Made by a program: the position numbers and the translations under genes. From Procambarus clarkii (Eukaryota > Arthropoda > Malacostraca > Decapoda > Cambaridae): 64,000 bases of DNA. Below are positions 10,411 through 24,320 of the stretch, piece after piece. The notes under the pieces are model-generated. The model was not told the DNA's origin. It did not search any database and saw only the letters and a list, made by a program, of their open reading frames with translations. The stretch lies in assembly GCF_040958095.1 (NCBI RefSeq), contig NC_091219.1, forward strand, positions 29,697,589 through 29,761,588, in the 5' to 3' direction. Each line of letters starts with the position of its first letter. The first letter of the stretch is position 1.

Positions 10411-11060
10411 GTTCAACACTGGCAGAGCTGCCGCTTCTTGCGTTCAGCATTGATATGTCCTCGGTGCCATCTGGAAGTTTCCTCACTCACTATTTCACCT
10501 CCGGCATGCTCGTGTACGTACTGCTTGAGCCCACTTAGTGTTTGGACAGCGTTCTCATTTTTCTTTCTTCTTCTTCTAGGTTCATGGTGTCCCCTTTAGT
10601 CCAGGATTATTTTTTGAAATCTCTATTTTTGTTGACTGTAGGGTTGCGGTTCATGCTCTCCTACAGAGGTGCAGTTTTTGTTCTTTTGGCCCTGGGGAGG
10701 CATTTTGTTTGCTGGATCCTTTTCTGGCAAAGAATGAGTCGGCCAGCTTCTGGAGGGGTCTGTTGGTATTGATGCTTAGTTGATTAGGCCTTAGGTGCAT
10801 CATGTGCTGTGTTCAGTGACATCTCTCCTCCACTACCTTTGTGCTGCAGATTCTGCTTTGGTGGATGCTTTATGGGGTCGGTGCTGTTTCTTTGATTTCC
10901 TGTTCCAAGGCTCGTGTCTCTCAGGTTGTCCATAGTCATCAAGTCTAATCAGCCAGAGGTCTACCGGAGTGCCTATGATGTTTGTACTGTACAAAGCTTT
11001 TGTAGCTGTGCACGACTGGTTTTTTTTCTTGAGGCTGTTTTCTGGAGAACTCGTTTTTTG
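10411..11060 (+). pseudogene. DIRS-type recombinase fragment D3, right half
   Basis: Continues the recombinase interrupted by Tigger: TTCAACACTGGCAGAGCTGC parallels the D2 sequence near 6,810. Decayed blocks follow for the ELHAL region (near 10,640-10,670), the GVHH region (near 10,790) and the PEVY-RAHDV region (near 10,950-10,985). No intact frame. Confidence 0.65.
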
Positions 11061-11427
11061 TTAGGATGTGATGTACCCAAACCAACCATCCCCCCAACTG
11101 AATTCAGAGCCAAATATTACCTCACTCCAGGTTACTATTCAGTGTTTAAGGCACCAATGGTCCTTCCCTTTCATCTGTGGAGCATTGGCTTGCAAAACAT
11201 TTAACCATGTATTCAGGTCCCACATGTAACCAATAAATTTAAGTAGAATTATAGGATTAATAATGATTTGGTAATATAAAAATCTACAAAAAGCTATAAT
11301 TTTAAGAAAAAATACATTTAAACAGGATAGGCTTAAAAATAAATATAATTTAAGCATAATAGATTTTCCCACACTAAATGCTAAATTGCTTTCATATAAT
11401 TGTTTACATTTTATATATTTTCCATAG

Positions 11428-11562
11428 ACCGTGAGGCAAGATGGCGGAGAGTATCCCAGCCTTGCTGGAGAATTTAACATGTTCAAGAGTGTCCCTGATG
11501 AACACTGGGATATGATGGCACAAATGATACGTCTGACTAATGAGAAAGCAAAAAAAAAATAA
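11428..11562 (+). CDS. candidate terminal exon of an unrecognised gene
   Basis: A pyrimidine/AT-rich stretch ending TTTTCCATAG at 11,418-11,427 is a good splice acceptor. After it one frame stays open for 44 codons and ends at TAA 11,560-11,562. It begins T-V-R-Q-D-G-G-E-Y-P-S, continues FNMFKSVPDEHWDMMAQMI and ends RLTNEKAKKK. The composition (charged, aromatic, lysine tail) looks like the C-terminus of a cytosolic or nuclear protein, quite unlike the transposon ORFs around it. The AT-rich sequence after the stop would fit a 3' UTR. I do not recognise the family. No partner exon could be identified upstream. It could still be a chance frame or a gene fragment; the clean acceptor plus sensible peptide is the whole case. 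Confidence 0.5.
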   Translation, partial: TVRQDGGEYPSLAGEFNMFKSVPDEHWDMMAQMIRLTNEKAKKK

Positions 11563-11721
11563 TTAGGTCTGCTGAATGGTTATAAATATATTAAAAATGT
11601 ACAGATACAAATTATTTTATTAAAATTTATACAAATGCACTTCATTGGGTGTGAACATGAAATGTATGTCTCATTTTGCATCATGTTGAGTACTGCAGAT
11701 TCCCAAATAATCATGAAAGCA

Positions 11722-11920
11722 CTTGTCACAAGACAACCCGTTCTCGTACTTTCTTATAGTCAATATTGACTTATTAAATACGTGCATATGTGACATACTA
11801 ATTTATTGTGAATATTTTAGTTTACCTTGAAAAGCTTCATGGAAAACACCTTCCTTACCTAACCTTCTTAGTATGTTAAGATAAGCATCTTATTGCTTCG
11901 TAATTACAATTATTACATAA
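11722..11920. repeat. left arm of a long foldback (inverted-repeat) element
   Basis: This 200-bp arm is the near-perfect reverse complement of 12,979-13,190. Shared stretches include GTCAATATTGACTTATTAAA, GACATACTAATTTATTGTG and GATAAGCATCTTATTGCTT. The two arms were originally almost adjacent; a TTAA-flanked element now separates them. It resembles a foldback/MITE-like element. No coding capacity. Confidence 0.85.
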
Positions 11921-12974
11921 CACTTTAGTGCGCGCGGCACTAGCTGAAAAAAAAAGCGGGTTGTGCGCGCGGCGTTCTGGGCACTCAAGCGTAAACACAA
12001 AAAAGTTTATAATCTTTTCATGCTCCTAACATAAATTCTGGAGCTACGTTTTTCATTTTGGTATCAATGCGTTGGCAATAAAATTCTCTACAGGATCATA
12101 TGCATAAAATGTCACCCAAGCATTTGGTATCCCACCACGAAGTAAATAAACACGAAGATGACTCGCTGTGACACCCAAACAGGAAGTAAATGTTCATACT
12201 CTTTCGTTTGTTGCCAGCCTCACACTCATCCTACAGCGCTTATTTTGATATCACTGAACTCGCAATAAAATTCCCCACCCAGACATATGCCTATTAATGT
12301 CTAATTATGTTCCGCACGAGTGTGGGAACTGGGCGAAGCGTTAGCCGTGATTTCAGCAGCGACGACACTGTTGTGATGCAGCGCTTTGAAAGTTTATACT
12401 TATTTCACTGTCATGACATTATTTCTCGAGCTACGTATTTCATTTTTATAGCAATGTGTTCGCAATAGAAAGTTCTATAAGAACATGGGTAGAATTGGCC
12501 AACAGAGCGTCAAATAAATTTGCGGCGAATAAAATCTTAGGCGAATCTTACGCGTGTTTGTACCCGTGAGCATAAAAAGTTTTTACTTTGCTCATGTTTT
12601 TTCAAGTTTATACTTGATTCACTCCGTTTTTTTTGTTTGTATAGTGTTCGGAATAAAATTCTCTACACAGACATATGCATATAAATGTAGAATCATGATC
12701 GCGGCCAACACAAGAGTGTGTGGAGTGCGCGATTACCCTCGTTGTGTCACCAATTCAATAGTCTCTCCTCTAAGTTACAATACATTGCTGTTTTCTCAAA
12801 TAGGCACAGTGCCTATTAGAGAAAACAAAAATTTAATGGCAAACATATTCATACAAACCCCAAGCCGATCGAGTAGTAAATACCCAATATAACACGGTCC
12901 GTAAATTTACGTCGTGATCCGACAAGCGATTAAGCAAACCTCCCGTAAGTCCAAGTCGAAAATCCAGGAAAGTG
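11921..12974 (+). mobile_element. TTAA-flanked non-autonomous element, copy i
   Basis: The ends are CACTTTAGTGCGCG on the left and, reverse-complemented, CACTTTCCTGG on the right. They are flanked by ATAA (a decayed TTAA) and TTAA, which points to a piggyBac-type target duplication. The interior consists of about four diverged tandem units of roughly 190 bp, each with a CATTTTGGTATCAATG-like block followed by CAATAAAATTCTCTACA (near 12,050, 12,245, 12,440 and 12,630). No transposase frame. Copies ii and iii near 59-62 kb share this organisation. It sits inside the foldback element. Confidence 0.75.
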
Positions 12975-12978
12975 TTAA

Positions 12979-13190
12979 CCTATACCTATAATTAGTTAAG
13001 TAATAATTGTAATTACAAAGCAATAAGATGCTTATCTTAACATACTAAAAAGGTTAGGTAAGGTCGGTGTTTTCTATGAAGCTTTTCAAGGTAAACTAAA
13101 ATATTCACAATAAATTAGTATGTCACATATGCACTTATTTAATAAGTCAATATTGACTTAAAGAAAGTGCAAGAACGGGTTGCACAAGAT
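12979..13190. repeat. right arm of the foldback element
   Basis: Inverted counterpart of 11,722-11,920 with only scattered substitutions and short indels. After removing the TTAA-flanked insertion, the two arms would form a hairpin element of about 0.4 kb. Confidence 0.85.
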
Positions 13191-13544
13191 GAAGCTGAAG
13201 AGAATGTTGTAGCCCTCTGGTGGCCATTTTGAAGATTTCTGGCGCTGAGAAGTGCAGTATTTTAACAAAAGACAAACTAATGTGCACCATGTTTGTCGTA
13301 TATATTTAAGCATTGTACTGTATATTGGTTGAAATTCCAACCACATTTATTGACTGTTAGAATCAATTATGTAAATTAAAATTTTAAGTAAACAAGTGTT
13401 TTTTATTCTTATGTATTTGCTTGTACTGTACTCTGGCTCATGTGAAATTTCAAGCAGCTTATTTAACCATAATTTTTATATGAATCCCATTTACTGTCAC
13501 TACCATGTCATTGTTGTTATATCTTCACATCTACTGAAATTGAT

Positions 13545-13655
13545 GAACACCTCCAAAGAATGCTGGATCAACCTATGATCAGCCTGGTTAACCAGACCAC
13601 CAACCAGGAGACCTTGTTGCGGGTCAGTGATCCTCGGAATCACCCCAAGATAATT
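13545..13655 (+). mobile_element. LINE family B 3'-end fragment
   Basis: A decayed match to the extreme 3' coding end of LINE-B: ACACCTCCAAAGAATGC, then GATCAGCCTGG...ACCAACCAGGAG. It corresponds to the block near 52,570-52,680 and, on the other strand, to 53,440-53,550. No open frame. Confidence 0.7.
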
Positions 13656-13884
13656 GCATAGGCATTATGAACAAAAAAATTTTGATTTTTTAAATTCATT
13701 GCTATACTGTACAGTTTTACTGGCTTAATAGTGTTTTTTACTTTTTCACATCAATGAAACTAATTGTATTCAAGAAATTTCTTTCATTGGTTCAACACAC
13801 CTTTTAAAATATATTGCTCATCTATGCTAATTTCTGTATGCTACTTCTAAATTCTTCAATTTTTATTATAATAAAAGCCGTACC

Positions 13885-14062
13885 CGGCCACAGCAACCTT
13901 CCCCCCTTCCCCCGTCTCCCAGTCCTCCCCACCATTCCCCCCTCTCCCGTCCCCTCGTCCTCCCAACCATTCCTCACTCCCCCATCCCCTCGTCCTCCCA
14001 ACCATTCCCCACTCCACAGTCCCCTTGTCCTCTCCACTATCTCCCACTCTTCCGTCCAATGC
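13885..14062. repeat. C-rich minisatellite
   Basis: About four diverged units of roughly 40 bp built on CCCCTCGTCCTCCCAACCAT. The strand bias (almost no G on the plus strand) is strong. It lies directly 5' of the LINE-B fragment. Confidence 0.8.
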
Positions 14063-14081
14063 ATTCTCAAATGATCTGATT

Positions 14082-15300
14082 TGATGTAATTTACACAGAT
14101 TTCGCAAAAGCCTTTGACAAATGTGACTATGGTGTTATTGCACACAAAATGCGTTCAAAAGGAATTACCGGGAAAATAGGCAAATGGATCTACAATTTCC
14201 TGACTAATAGAACCCAATGTGTAATAGTCAACAAAATAAAATCCAGACTATCAACCGTGAAGAGCTCAGTCCCCCATGGTACTGTAATTTCTCCAGTACT
14301 TTTTCTCATCCTCATATCGGATATAGACAAGGACACAATCTATAGCGCTGTATCATCCTTTGTAGACGACACTAGGATTTTTATGAGAGTAGACAACAAA
14401 GTACAGCAAACCTCCAATTAGATGTAAATCAGGTCTTAACATGGGCTACAGAAAATAATATGGTATTTAATGAAGATAAGTTCCAGCTCTTGCACTACGG
14501 AAAAAACGAAAATATAAAAGCAGAAACCACGTACAAAATGCAGTCAAATCATAACACAGAACGAAAAAGCAATGTAAAGGATTTGGGTGTACTAATGTCG
14601 GAAGACCTTACTTACCTTTAAAGAACACAAAGTAGCTGTCACAATTGCAAGAAAAATGACAGATTGGATAACAGGAACTTTTCAAACTACAGATGCTATA
14701 CCAATGTTGATACTCTTCAAGACACTATTGCTCTCTAAAGTGGAATACTGCTGCACAATGACAGCCCCTTTCCAAGCTGATGAAATTGCTGATCTGGAGA
14801 GAATGCAAAGATCCTTTACTGCTAGAATCCACTCAGTAAAATATCTCAACTATTAGGACCAACTGAAATGCCTAAATCTGTATTCTCTTGAGCGCAGGCA
14901 GGAGATACAGTACATAATAATTTACACATGGGGAAAATAGTAGAGGGTCTGGTCCCAAACCTGCACACAGTAATAACACCACATGAGACCAGAAGGCATG
15001 ACAGGATGTGCAGAATAGCCCCGTTAAAGAGCAGAGGTGCAATAGGTACCCTGAGAAAGAACTATCGACATCAGAGGCCCGAGACTGTTCTACATGCTTC
15101 TACTAAACATAAGAGGCATGAGTGGCCAACCCCTCTCGGTGTTTAAGAGAGAACTTGACAAACACCTCCAAAGGATTCCTGATCAACCAGACTGTGACTC
15201 ATACGTCAGGTTGCGAGCAACCGCGTCCAACAGCCTAGTCAACCAGTCCAGCAACCGGCCTGCAGGGACGCTAAGCCTCGAAAACACCTCACGTTGCATA
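14082..15300 (+). pseudogene. LINE family B, broken reverse-transcriptase copy
   Basis: A 5'-truncated non-LTR retrotransposon related to the minus-strand copy at 53.4-55.2 kb. It starts inside the RT domain at YTDFAKAFDKCDYGVIAHK, continues KGITGKIGKWIYNFLTNRTQ, and has the catalytic motif as SSFVDDTRIF (Val instead of Ala). Frame breaks occur near 14,400, 14,615 and 14,855. The C-terminal RIPDQPDCDSYVRLRA block is at about 15,165-15,230. It ends near 15,290 without the family's tandem tail. Not functional. Confidence 0.88.
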
Positions 15301-16384
15301 CTTACTCTCGGTCACCATTATGAGCTCAATAATGGTCAATATTCAAACAAATCTAGTAAGAAAAAAATGTCAAGAGAAAACAACAAACCATACTTGATAA
15401 AAAAAAACATTAATTTGATTTTATATTTTCATTTACAAAAATTCTCGTGTATCGCAGTCTTAAACATCTCACCCTTCACAAATGCAAGCCGTTCCTAACT
15501 CAATGAGACCCCTACCAACTTCAGCAATTCTTTGTTGTGTTGGTATGTGTTGAGTACCTTGAGCCAATCTGAGAAATCTTTTTAAGAAATAGTAAGTTAG
15601 AAATAGATAATATAGGTCACATTCCAGGACCTCAACTAAATTATATCACTCTTTGCATCTTTGATTCAGTGATCCGCACTCAACACTAAAAGGTAGTTTG
15701 CTATTCTATTAAATGAATCGGTGAATCTGAATCACACACACAGTTGTCGACTTTTGATACATGATAACTTAGTTTATGCACAATCTTTGTTCATGTGGGT
15801 ACCAAGTAACCCAGGTCCTGTGCAATCTGAGCTTCACATCTCATGGTGGGTAAACAGCCGTAATGTGTATGGGCAACACATTAAGTGGGTTATACCTTGG
15901 GTGCTGAAATATTTCTCACTGAAGATGGGAATAGAGACATAGTCATAGTATAGACATAGAGATAGTACTATGAATATAAAAATGTACATTCTGATGTACA
16001 ATATATGGTTCCAACACATGCACATTATGAATTTAAATAAATTAACATTTCACTCTTCTTGCAATACATAAAATGCATATTTTTTGTTTTATTGCAAAGT
16101 ATTATTTGCAACTGCAATTATAAATTACAATTAGATATTAATTATTGCCTTTCACAGGGCATGTGAAGATTTTGATAGTTGTGCTTAATGAATTTTGTGG
16201 TACCACTCAAGGACTTATGAAGGTTAAAGGGTTAAGGCCTGAAGGGTTAAATTTGTTTTAAAACCTGCCACCACAGGACTCCATATCAAATAATTATAGT
16301 GCTGATACATCATATGTTATATCCTGTATGTTTCAAACTGACATGATACCCATTACTAAGGATGCCTTATAAGACTGTACTCAC
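15301..16384. other. unassigned AT-rich stretch
   Basis: No gene, RNA gene or recognised repeat is supported. Short T/A runs and a GATAGTAC/AGACATAGAG-type simple stretch near 15,940-15,970 are the only visible features. Confidence 0.4.
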
Positions 16385-16505
16385 CATTTTCCTTTTTAAT
16401 AGTAAACATATCTCTGTTTAATAAGAGTCACGACTGAAGCTTGGCTCCCTGTTTCCACGAGGATATTCTCGGCTTGAATATGCGTCTGGTGATTGGTCAT
16501 CTTGC
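16385..16505 (-). other. weak candidate exon of an unknown gene
   Basis: On the minus strand an AT-rich tract ends ATTTTATAATAG (acceptor at 16,506). A strong donor, ATG|GTGAGTACAG, sits at 16,384/16,385. The segment is GC- and CpG-richer than its AT-rich surroundings. One frame from the acceptor reads QDDQSPDAYSSREYPRGN then REPSFSRDSY and a stop. This would suit a polar C-terminus. Another frame has an ATG near the donor (MFTIKKEN), which would suit a first coding exon. The reading cannot be settled from sequence alone. It may also be chance. Confidence 0.25.
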
Positions 16506-16639
16506 CTATTATAAAATACAACAAATAATAATGACAATCTGAATAATGGGAAAAATTAATTATGTTTATGGCGGGTTTCATTTTATGGAAAGATTTGGGT
16601 TGTAATCCCCCCCCCCCAAAAAAAAAAGTTAAATACTTA

Positions 16640-16770
16640 AGAAATTGTTCATGACTTTTGTAAGACTAAAATTGGAATATGCAGTAATTGTATGGTGTCC
16701 ATATATCAAGAAGCACACCAATAAACAGGAATAGGTGCAAAGGCATGCTACAAAATGGCTTCAAGAACAG
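16640..16770 (+). pseudogene. LINE family A fragment
   Basis: A short piece of the LINE-A C-terminal region (FVRLKLEYAVIVWCPYIKKH, then VQRHATKWL) with an in-frame stop. It parallels 17,220-17,360 of the better copy, which lies in the opposite orientation. Confidence 0.75.
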
Positions 16771-16828
16771 TCCTTATCTCAGTATTTCTATAATACTATC
16801 ACCACTAAATAATGGCAGTGACATGTAC

Positions 16829-16856
16829 TGTCTGTCTGTCTGTGTGTGTGTGTGTG
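16829..16856. repeat. (TGTC)n(TG)n microsatellite at the LINE-A 3' border
   Basis: A TGTCTGTCTGTC run passes into TG repeats and directly abuts the 3' end of the minus-strand LINE-A (TAATTACCTAAGTG). A much longer TG tract borders the other end. Confidence 0.9.
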
Positions 16857-19063
<2,207 letters not shown>

Positions 19064-19363
19064 TGGTACTTATGTATGGTCATATGTATGGTACTTATAA
19101 GGTCATTTACATGGTACTTATAAGGTCATGTGTATTGTACTTTTAAGGTCATATATAAGGTACTTATAAGGTCATATGTATGGTATATATAAGGTCATAT
19201 GTATGGTACTTATAAGTTCATATGTATGGTACTTATAAGGTCATATGTATGGTACTTATAAGGTCATATGTATGGTACTTATAAGGTCATGTATGGTATG
19301 TATAAGGTCATAATTATGGTACTTATAAGATCATATGTAAGGTACATATAAGGTCATATGTAT

Positions 19364-22300
19364 GGTAACCTCTTAACGTTTCCCAAGAAGAAAACGGAAA
19401 CTTTAATGTGCCCTCTCCTAACCTACCAGAGGACGTAAAACAGAAAACGGGCCAGTACGTCACTTTAGCCAGCCGCTTCCATTTTCTGCCAAACAGCCCA
19501 GTCGACGGGGAAGAATCCCAGCCCGGGCGAAATCTTCATTTTTCTCAAAACTCAAAATCAAAACCAGCCATAGAATCGTTTTGAAAATGTTACCATTGTG
19601 TTTACCGCAATAATTTATTCTTTTTTCTGTTAAGTCTTTCTTTACTAATTTTCAATATTAAGGCTTTAACAGCCATATTTACTGAGATACAGCCAACTCA
19701 AATATCAAACTTATCATCGTGTTTTCTCAACATATTACTAAGGAAAATGAGTTGAAAAACATGTAGTAATACTTATAATGAGTTAAATAAAAAATGGGTA
19801 TTAAAAATAAAGTAATTTTAATAATCTTTATTTACTTAGAGATGATTTCGAATGATATTTATGTGTGTATATATTTGGTACTTATAATGGCATACGTTTG
19901 GTACTTATAAAGGCATGTGTATGGTACTTATAATGTCAAATGTATGTTACTTATAATGGCATATGTATTGTACTTATAAAGACATGATGGTACTTATAAT
20001 GACATATGTATTGTACTGATAATGGCATGTGTATGGTACTTATAAAGGCATATGATTGGTACTTATATTGGCCTATGTATGGAACTTATAATGACATATG
20101 TATGTTACTTATAATGGCATATGTATGGTATTTATAATGATGTATGTTTGGTACTTATAATGACATATGTATGGTACTTATATCGTCATATGTATGGTAA
20201 ATATTAGGTCATATGTTTGGTACTTTTAATGACATTTGTATGGTACTTATAAGGACATTTGTATGGAACTTATAAGGTCATATGTATTGTACTTATAAGG
20301 TAATATGTAAGGTACTTATAAGGTCATATGTATTGTACTTATAAAGTCATATGTATTGTACTTATAAGGTCATATATATGGTACTTATAAGGTCATATGT
20401 ATGGTACTTATAAGGTGATACGTATGGTACTTATAAGGTCATATGTATGATACTTATAAGGTCATATGTATGGTACTTATAAGATCATATGTATTGTACT
20501 TATAAGGTCATTTGTAAAGTACTTATAAGGTCATATGTATTGTACTAATTAAGTCATATGCATTGTACCGATAAGGTCATATGTAAGGTACCTATAAGGT
20601 CATATGTATGGTACTTATAAGGTCATATGTATGGTACATATAAGGTCATATGTATGGTACTTATAAGGTCATATGTAAGGTACATATAAGATCATATGTA
20701 TGGTAACCTCTTAACGTTTCCCAAGAAGAAAACGGTGACTTTAATGTGACCTTTCCTAACCTACCAGAGGACGTAAAACAGAAAACGGGCCAGTACGTCA
20801 CTTTAGCCAGCCGCTTCCATTTTCTGCCAAACAGCCCAGTCGACGGGGAAGAATCCCAGCCCGGGCGAAATCTTCATTTTTCTCAAAACTCAAAATCAAA
20901 ACCAGCCATAGAATCGTTTTGAAAATGTTACCATTGTGTTTACCGCAATAATTGATTTTTCTTTCTGTTAAGTCTTTCTTTACTAATTATCAATATTAAG
21001 GCTTTAACAGCCATATTTACTGAGATACAGCCAACTCAAATATCAAACTTATCATCGTGTTTTCTCAACATATTACTAAGGAAAATGAGTTGAAAAACAT
21101 GTAGTAATACTTATAATGAGCTAAATAAAAAATGGGTATTAAAAATAAAGTATTTTAATAATCTTTATTTACTTAGAGATTATTTCGAATGATATTTATA
21201 TGGGTATATATATGGTACTTATAATGGCATACATTTGGTACTTATAAAGGCATGTGTATGGTACTTATAATATCATATGTATGGTACTTATAATGGCATA
21301 TGTATGGTACGTATAAGGTCATATGTATAGTACTTATAAGGTCATTTCTATGGTACTTATAAGGTCATATGTATGATACATATATAGCCATATGTATGGT
21401 ACTTATAAGGACATTTGTATGGATACTTATAAGGTCATATGTATGGTACATATATAGTCACATGTATGGTACTTATAAGGAGATATATATGGTAATTATA
21501 AGGTCCTTTGTATGGTACATATAAGGTCATATGTATGGTACTTATAAGGTCATATGTAAGGTACTTATAAGGTCATATGTATGGTACATATATGGTCATA
21601 TGTATGGTACATATAAGGTCATATGTATGGTACTTATAAGGTCATTTACATGGTACTTATAAGGTCATGTGTATTGTACTTTTAAGGTCATATATAAGGT
21701 ACTTATAAGGTCATATGTATGGTATATATAAGGTCATATGTATGGTACTTATAAGTTCATATGTATGGTACTTATAAGGTCATATGTATGGTACTTATAA
21801 GGTCATATGTATAGTACTTATAAGGTCATTTGTATGGTACTTATAAGGTCATATGTATGGTACATATATAGTCACATGTATGGTACTTATAAGGAGATAT
21901 ATATGGTAATTATAAGGTCATTTGTATGGTAAATATAAGGTCATATGTATGGTACTTATAAGGTCATATGTAAGGTACTAATAAGGTCATATGTATGGTA
22001 CATATATGGTCATATGTATGGTACATATAAGGTCATATGTATGGTACTTATAAGGTCATTTACATGGTACTTATAAGGTCATGTGTATTGTACTTTTAAG
22101 GTCATATATAAGGTACTTATAAGGTCATATGTATGGTATATATAAGGTCATATGTATGGTACTTATAAGTTCATATGTATGGTACTTATAAGGTCATATG
22201 TATGGTACTTATAAGGTCATATGTATGGTACTTATAAGGTCATGTATGGTATGTATAAGGTCATATTTATGGTACTTATAAGATCATATGTAAGGTACAT

Positions 22301-24320
22301 ATAAGGTCATATGTATGGTAACCTCTTAACGTTTCCCAACGTCAAGAAAACGGTAACTTTAATGTGCCCTCTCCTAACCTACCAGAGGACGTAAAACAGA
22401 AAACGGGCCAGTACGTCACTTTAGCCAGCCGCTTCCATTTTCTGCCAAACAGCCCAGTCGACGGGGAAGAATCCCAGCCCGGGCGAAATCTTCATTTTTC
22501 TCAAAACTCAAAATCAAAACCAGCCATAGAATCGTTTTGAAAATGTTACCATTGTGTTTACCGCAATAATTGATTTTTCTTTCTGTTAAGTCTTTCTTTA
22601 CTAATTATCAATATTAAGGCTTTAACAGCCATATTTACTGAGATACAGCCAACTCAAATATCAAACTTATCATCGTGTTTTCTCAACATATTACTAAGGA
22701 AAATGAGTTGAAAAACATGTAGTAATACTTATAATGAGCTAAATAAAAAATGGGTATTAAAAATAAAGTATTTTAATAATCTTTATTTACTTAGAGATTA
22801 TTTCGAATGATATTTATATGGGTATATATATGGTACTTATAATGGCATACGTTTGGTACTTATAAAGGCATGTGTATGGTACTTATAATATCATATGTAT
22901 GGTACTTATAATGGCATATGTATGGTACTTATAAAGACATGATGGTACTTATAATGACATATGTGTGGTACTGATAATAGCATGTGTATGGTATTTATTA
23001 TGGCATAAGTATGGTACTTATAATGACATATGTATGTTACTTATAATGACATATGTGTGGTGCTTATAAAGGCATATGTATGGTACTTATAACGGCATAG
23101 GTATGATACTTATACGGGCATATCTATACAACTTACATAGGCATATGTATGGTACTTATATAAGCATGGGTATGGTACTTATATGGGCATGTGTATGGTA
23201 CTTATAAGATCATATGTATGGTACTTATAAGGACATTTGTATGGTACTTATGAGGTCATATGTATTGTACGTATAAGGTCATATGTATGGTACTTATAAG
23301 GTCATATGTATGGTACTTATAAGGACATTTGTATGGTACTTATAAGGTCATATGTATGGTACTTATAAGGTCATATATGGTATATATATGGTAATAAGTA
23401 TGGTATTTATAAGGTCATTTGTATAGTACTTATAAAGTCATATGTATAGTACATATAAGCTCATATGTATGGTACTTATAAGGTCATATATATGGTACTT
23501 ATAAGGTCATATGTATGGTACTTATAAGGGCATTTGTTTGGTATTTATAATGTCATATGTATGGTACATATAAGGTCATATGTATGATACTTATAAGGTC
23601 ATATGTATGGTACATATATAGTCATATGTATGGTACCTATAAGGACATTTCTATGGTACTTATAAGGTCATATATATAGTACTTATAAGGTCATTTCTAT
23701 GGTACTTATAAGGTCATATGTATGGTACATATATAGTCATATGTATGGTACTTATAAGGACATTTGTATGGATACTTATAAGGTCATATGTATGGTACAT
23801 ATATAGTCATATGTATGGTACTTATAAGGTCATTTGTATGGTACTTATAAGGTCATATGTATGGTACATATATAGTCACATGTATGGTACTTATAAGGAG
23901 ATATATATGGTAATTATAAGGTCATTTGTATGGTACATATAAGGTCATATGTATGGTACTTATAAGGTCATATGTAAGGTACTTATAAGGTCATATGTAT
24001 GGTACATATATGGTCATATGTATGGTACATATAAGGTCATATGTATGGTACTTATAAGGTCATTTACATGGTACTTATAAGGTCATGTGTATTGTACTTT
24101 TAAGGTCATATATAAGGTACTTATAAGGTCATATGTATGGTATATATAAGGTCATATGTATGGTACTTATAAGTTCATATGTATGGTACTTATAAGGTCA
24201 TATGTATGGTACTTATAAGGTCATATGTATGGTACTTATAAGGTCATGTATAGTATGTATAAGGTCATATTTATGGTACTTATAAGATCATATGTAAGGT
24301 ACATATAAGGTCATATGTAT
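19364..24320 (+). repeat. satellite super-unit 1 (cassettes at 19,364; 20,702; 22,317)
   Basis: About 4.96 kb. The first cassette ends with the GAGATGATTTCG / ATATATTTGG form (type A). The second and third have the GAGATTATTTCG / GGGTATATATATGG form. The second has the head AAGAAGAAAACGGTGAC (type B) and the third CAACGTCAAGAAAACGGTAAC (type C). The first has a hybrid head (AAGAAGAAAACGG with the GTGCCCTCTCC continuation). Confidence 0.85.

Noticed and set aside
23718-23942. 74-codon open frames repeated at 23,718, 28,846, 36,324 and 37,691
   Set aside because: They are translations of the 23-bp satellite unit (three units make 69 bp without a stop) and follow its variants exactly; not genes.
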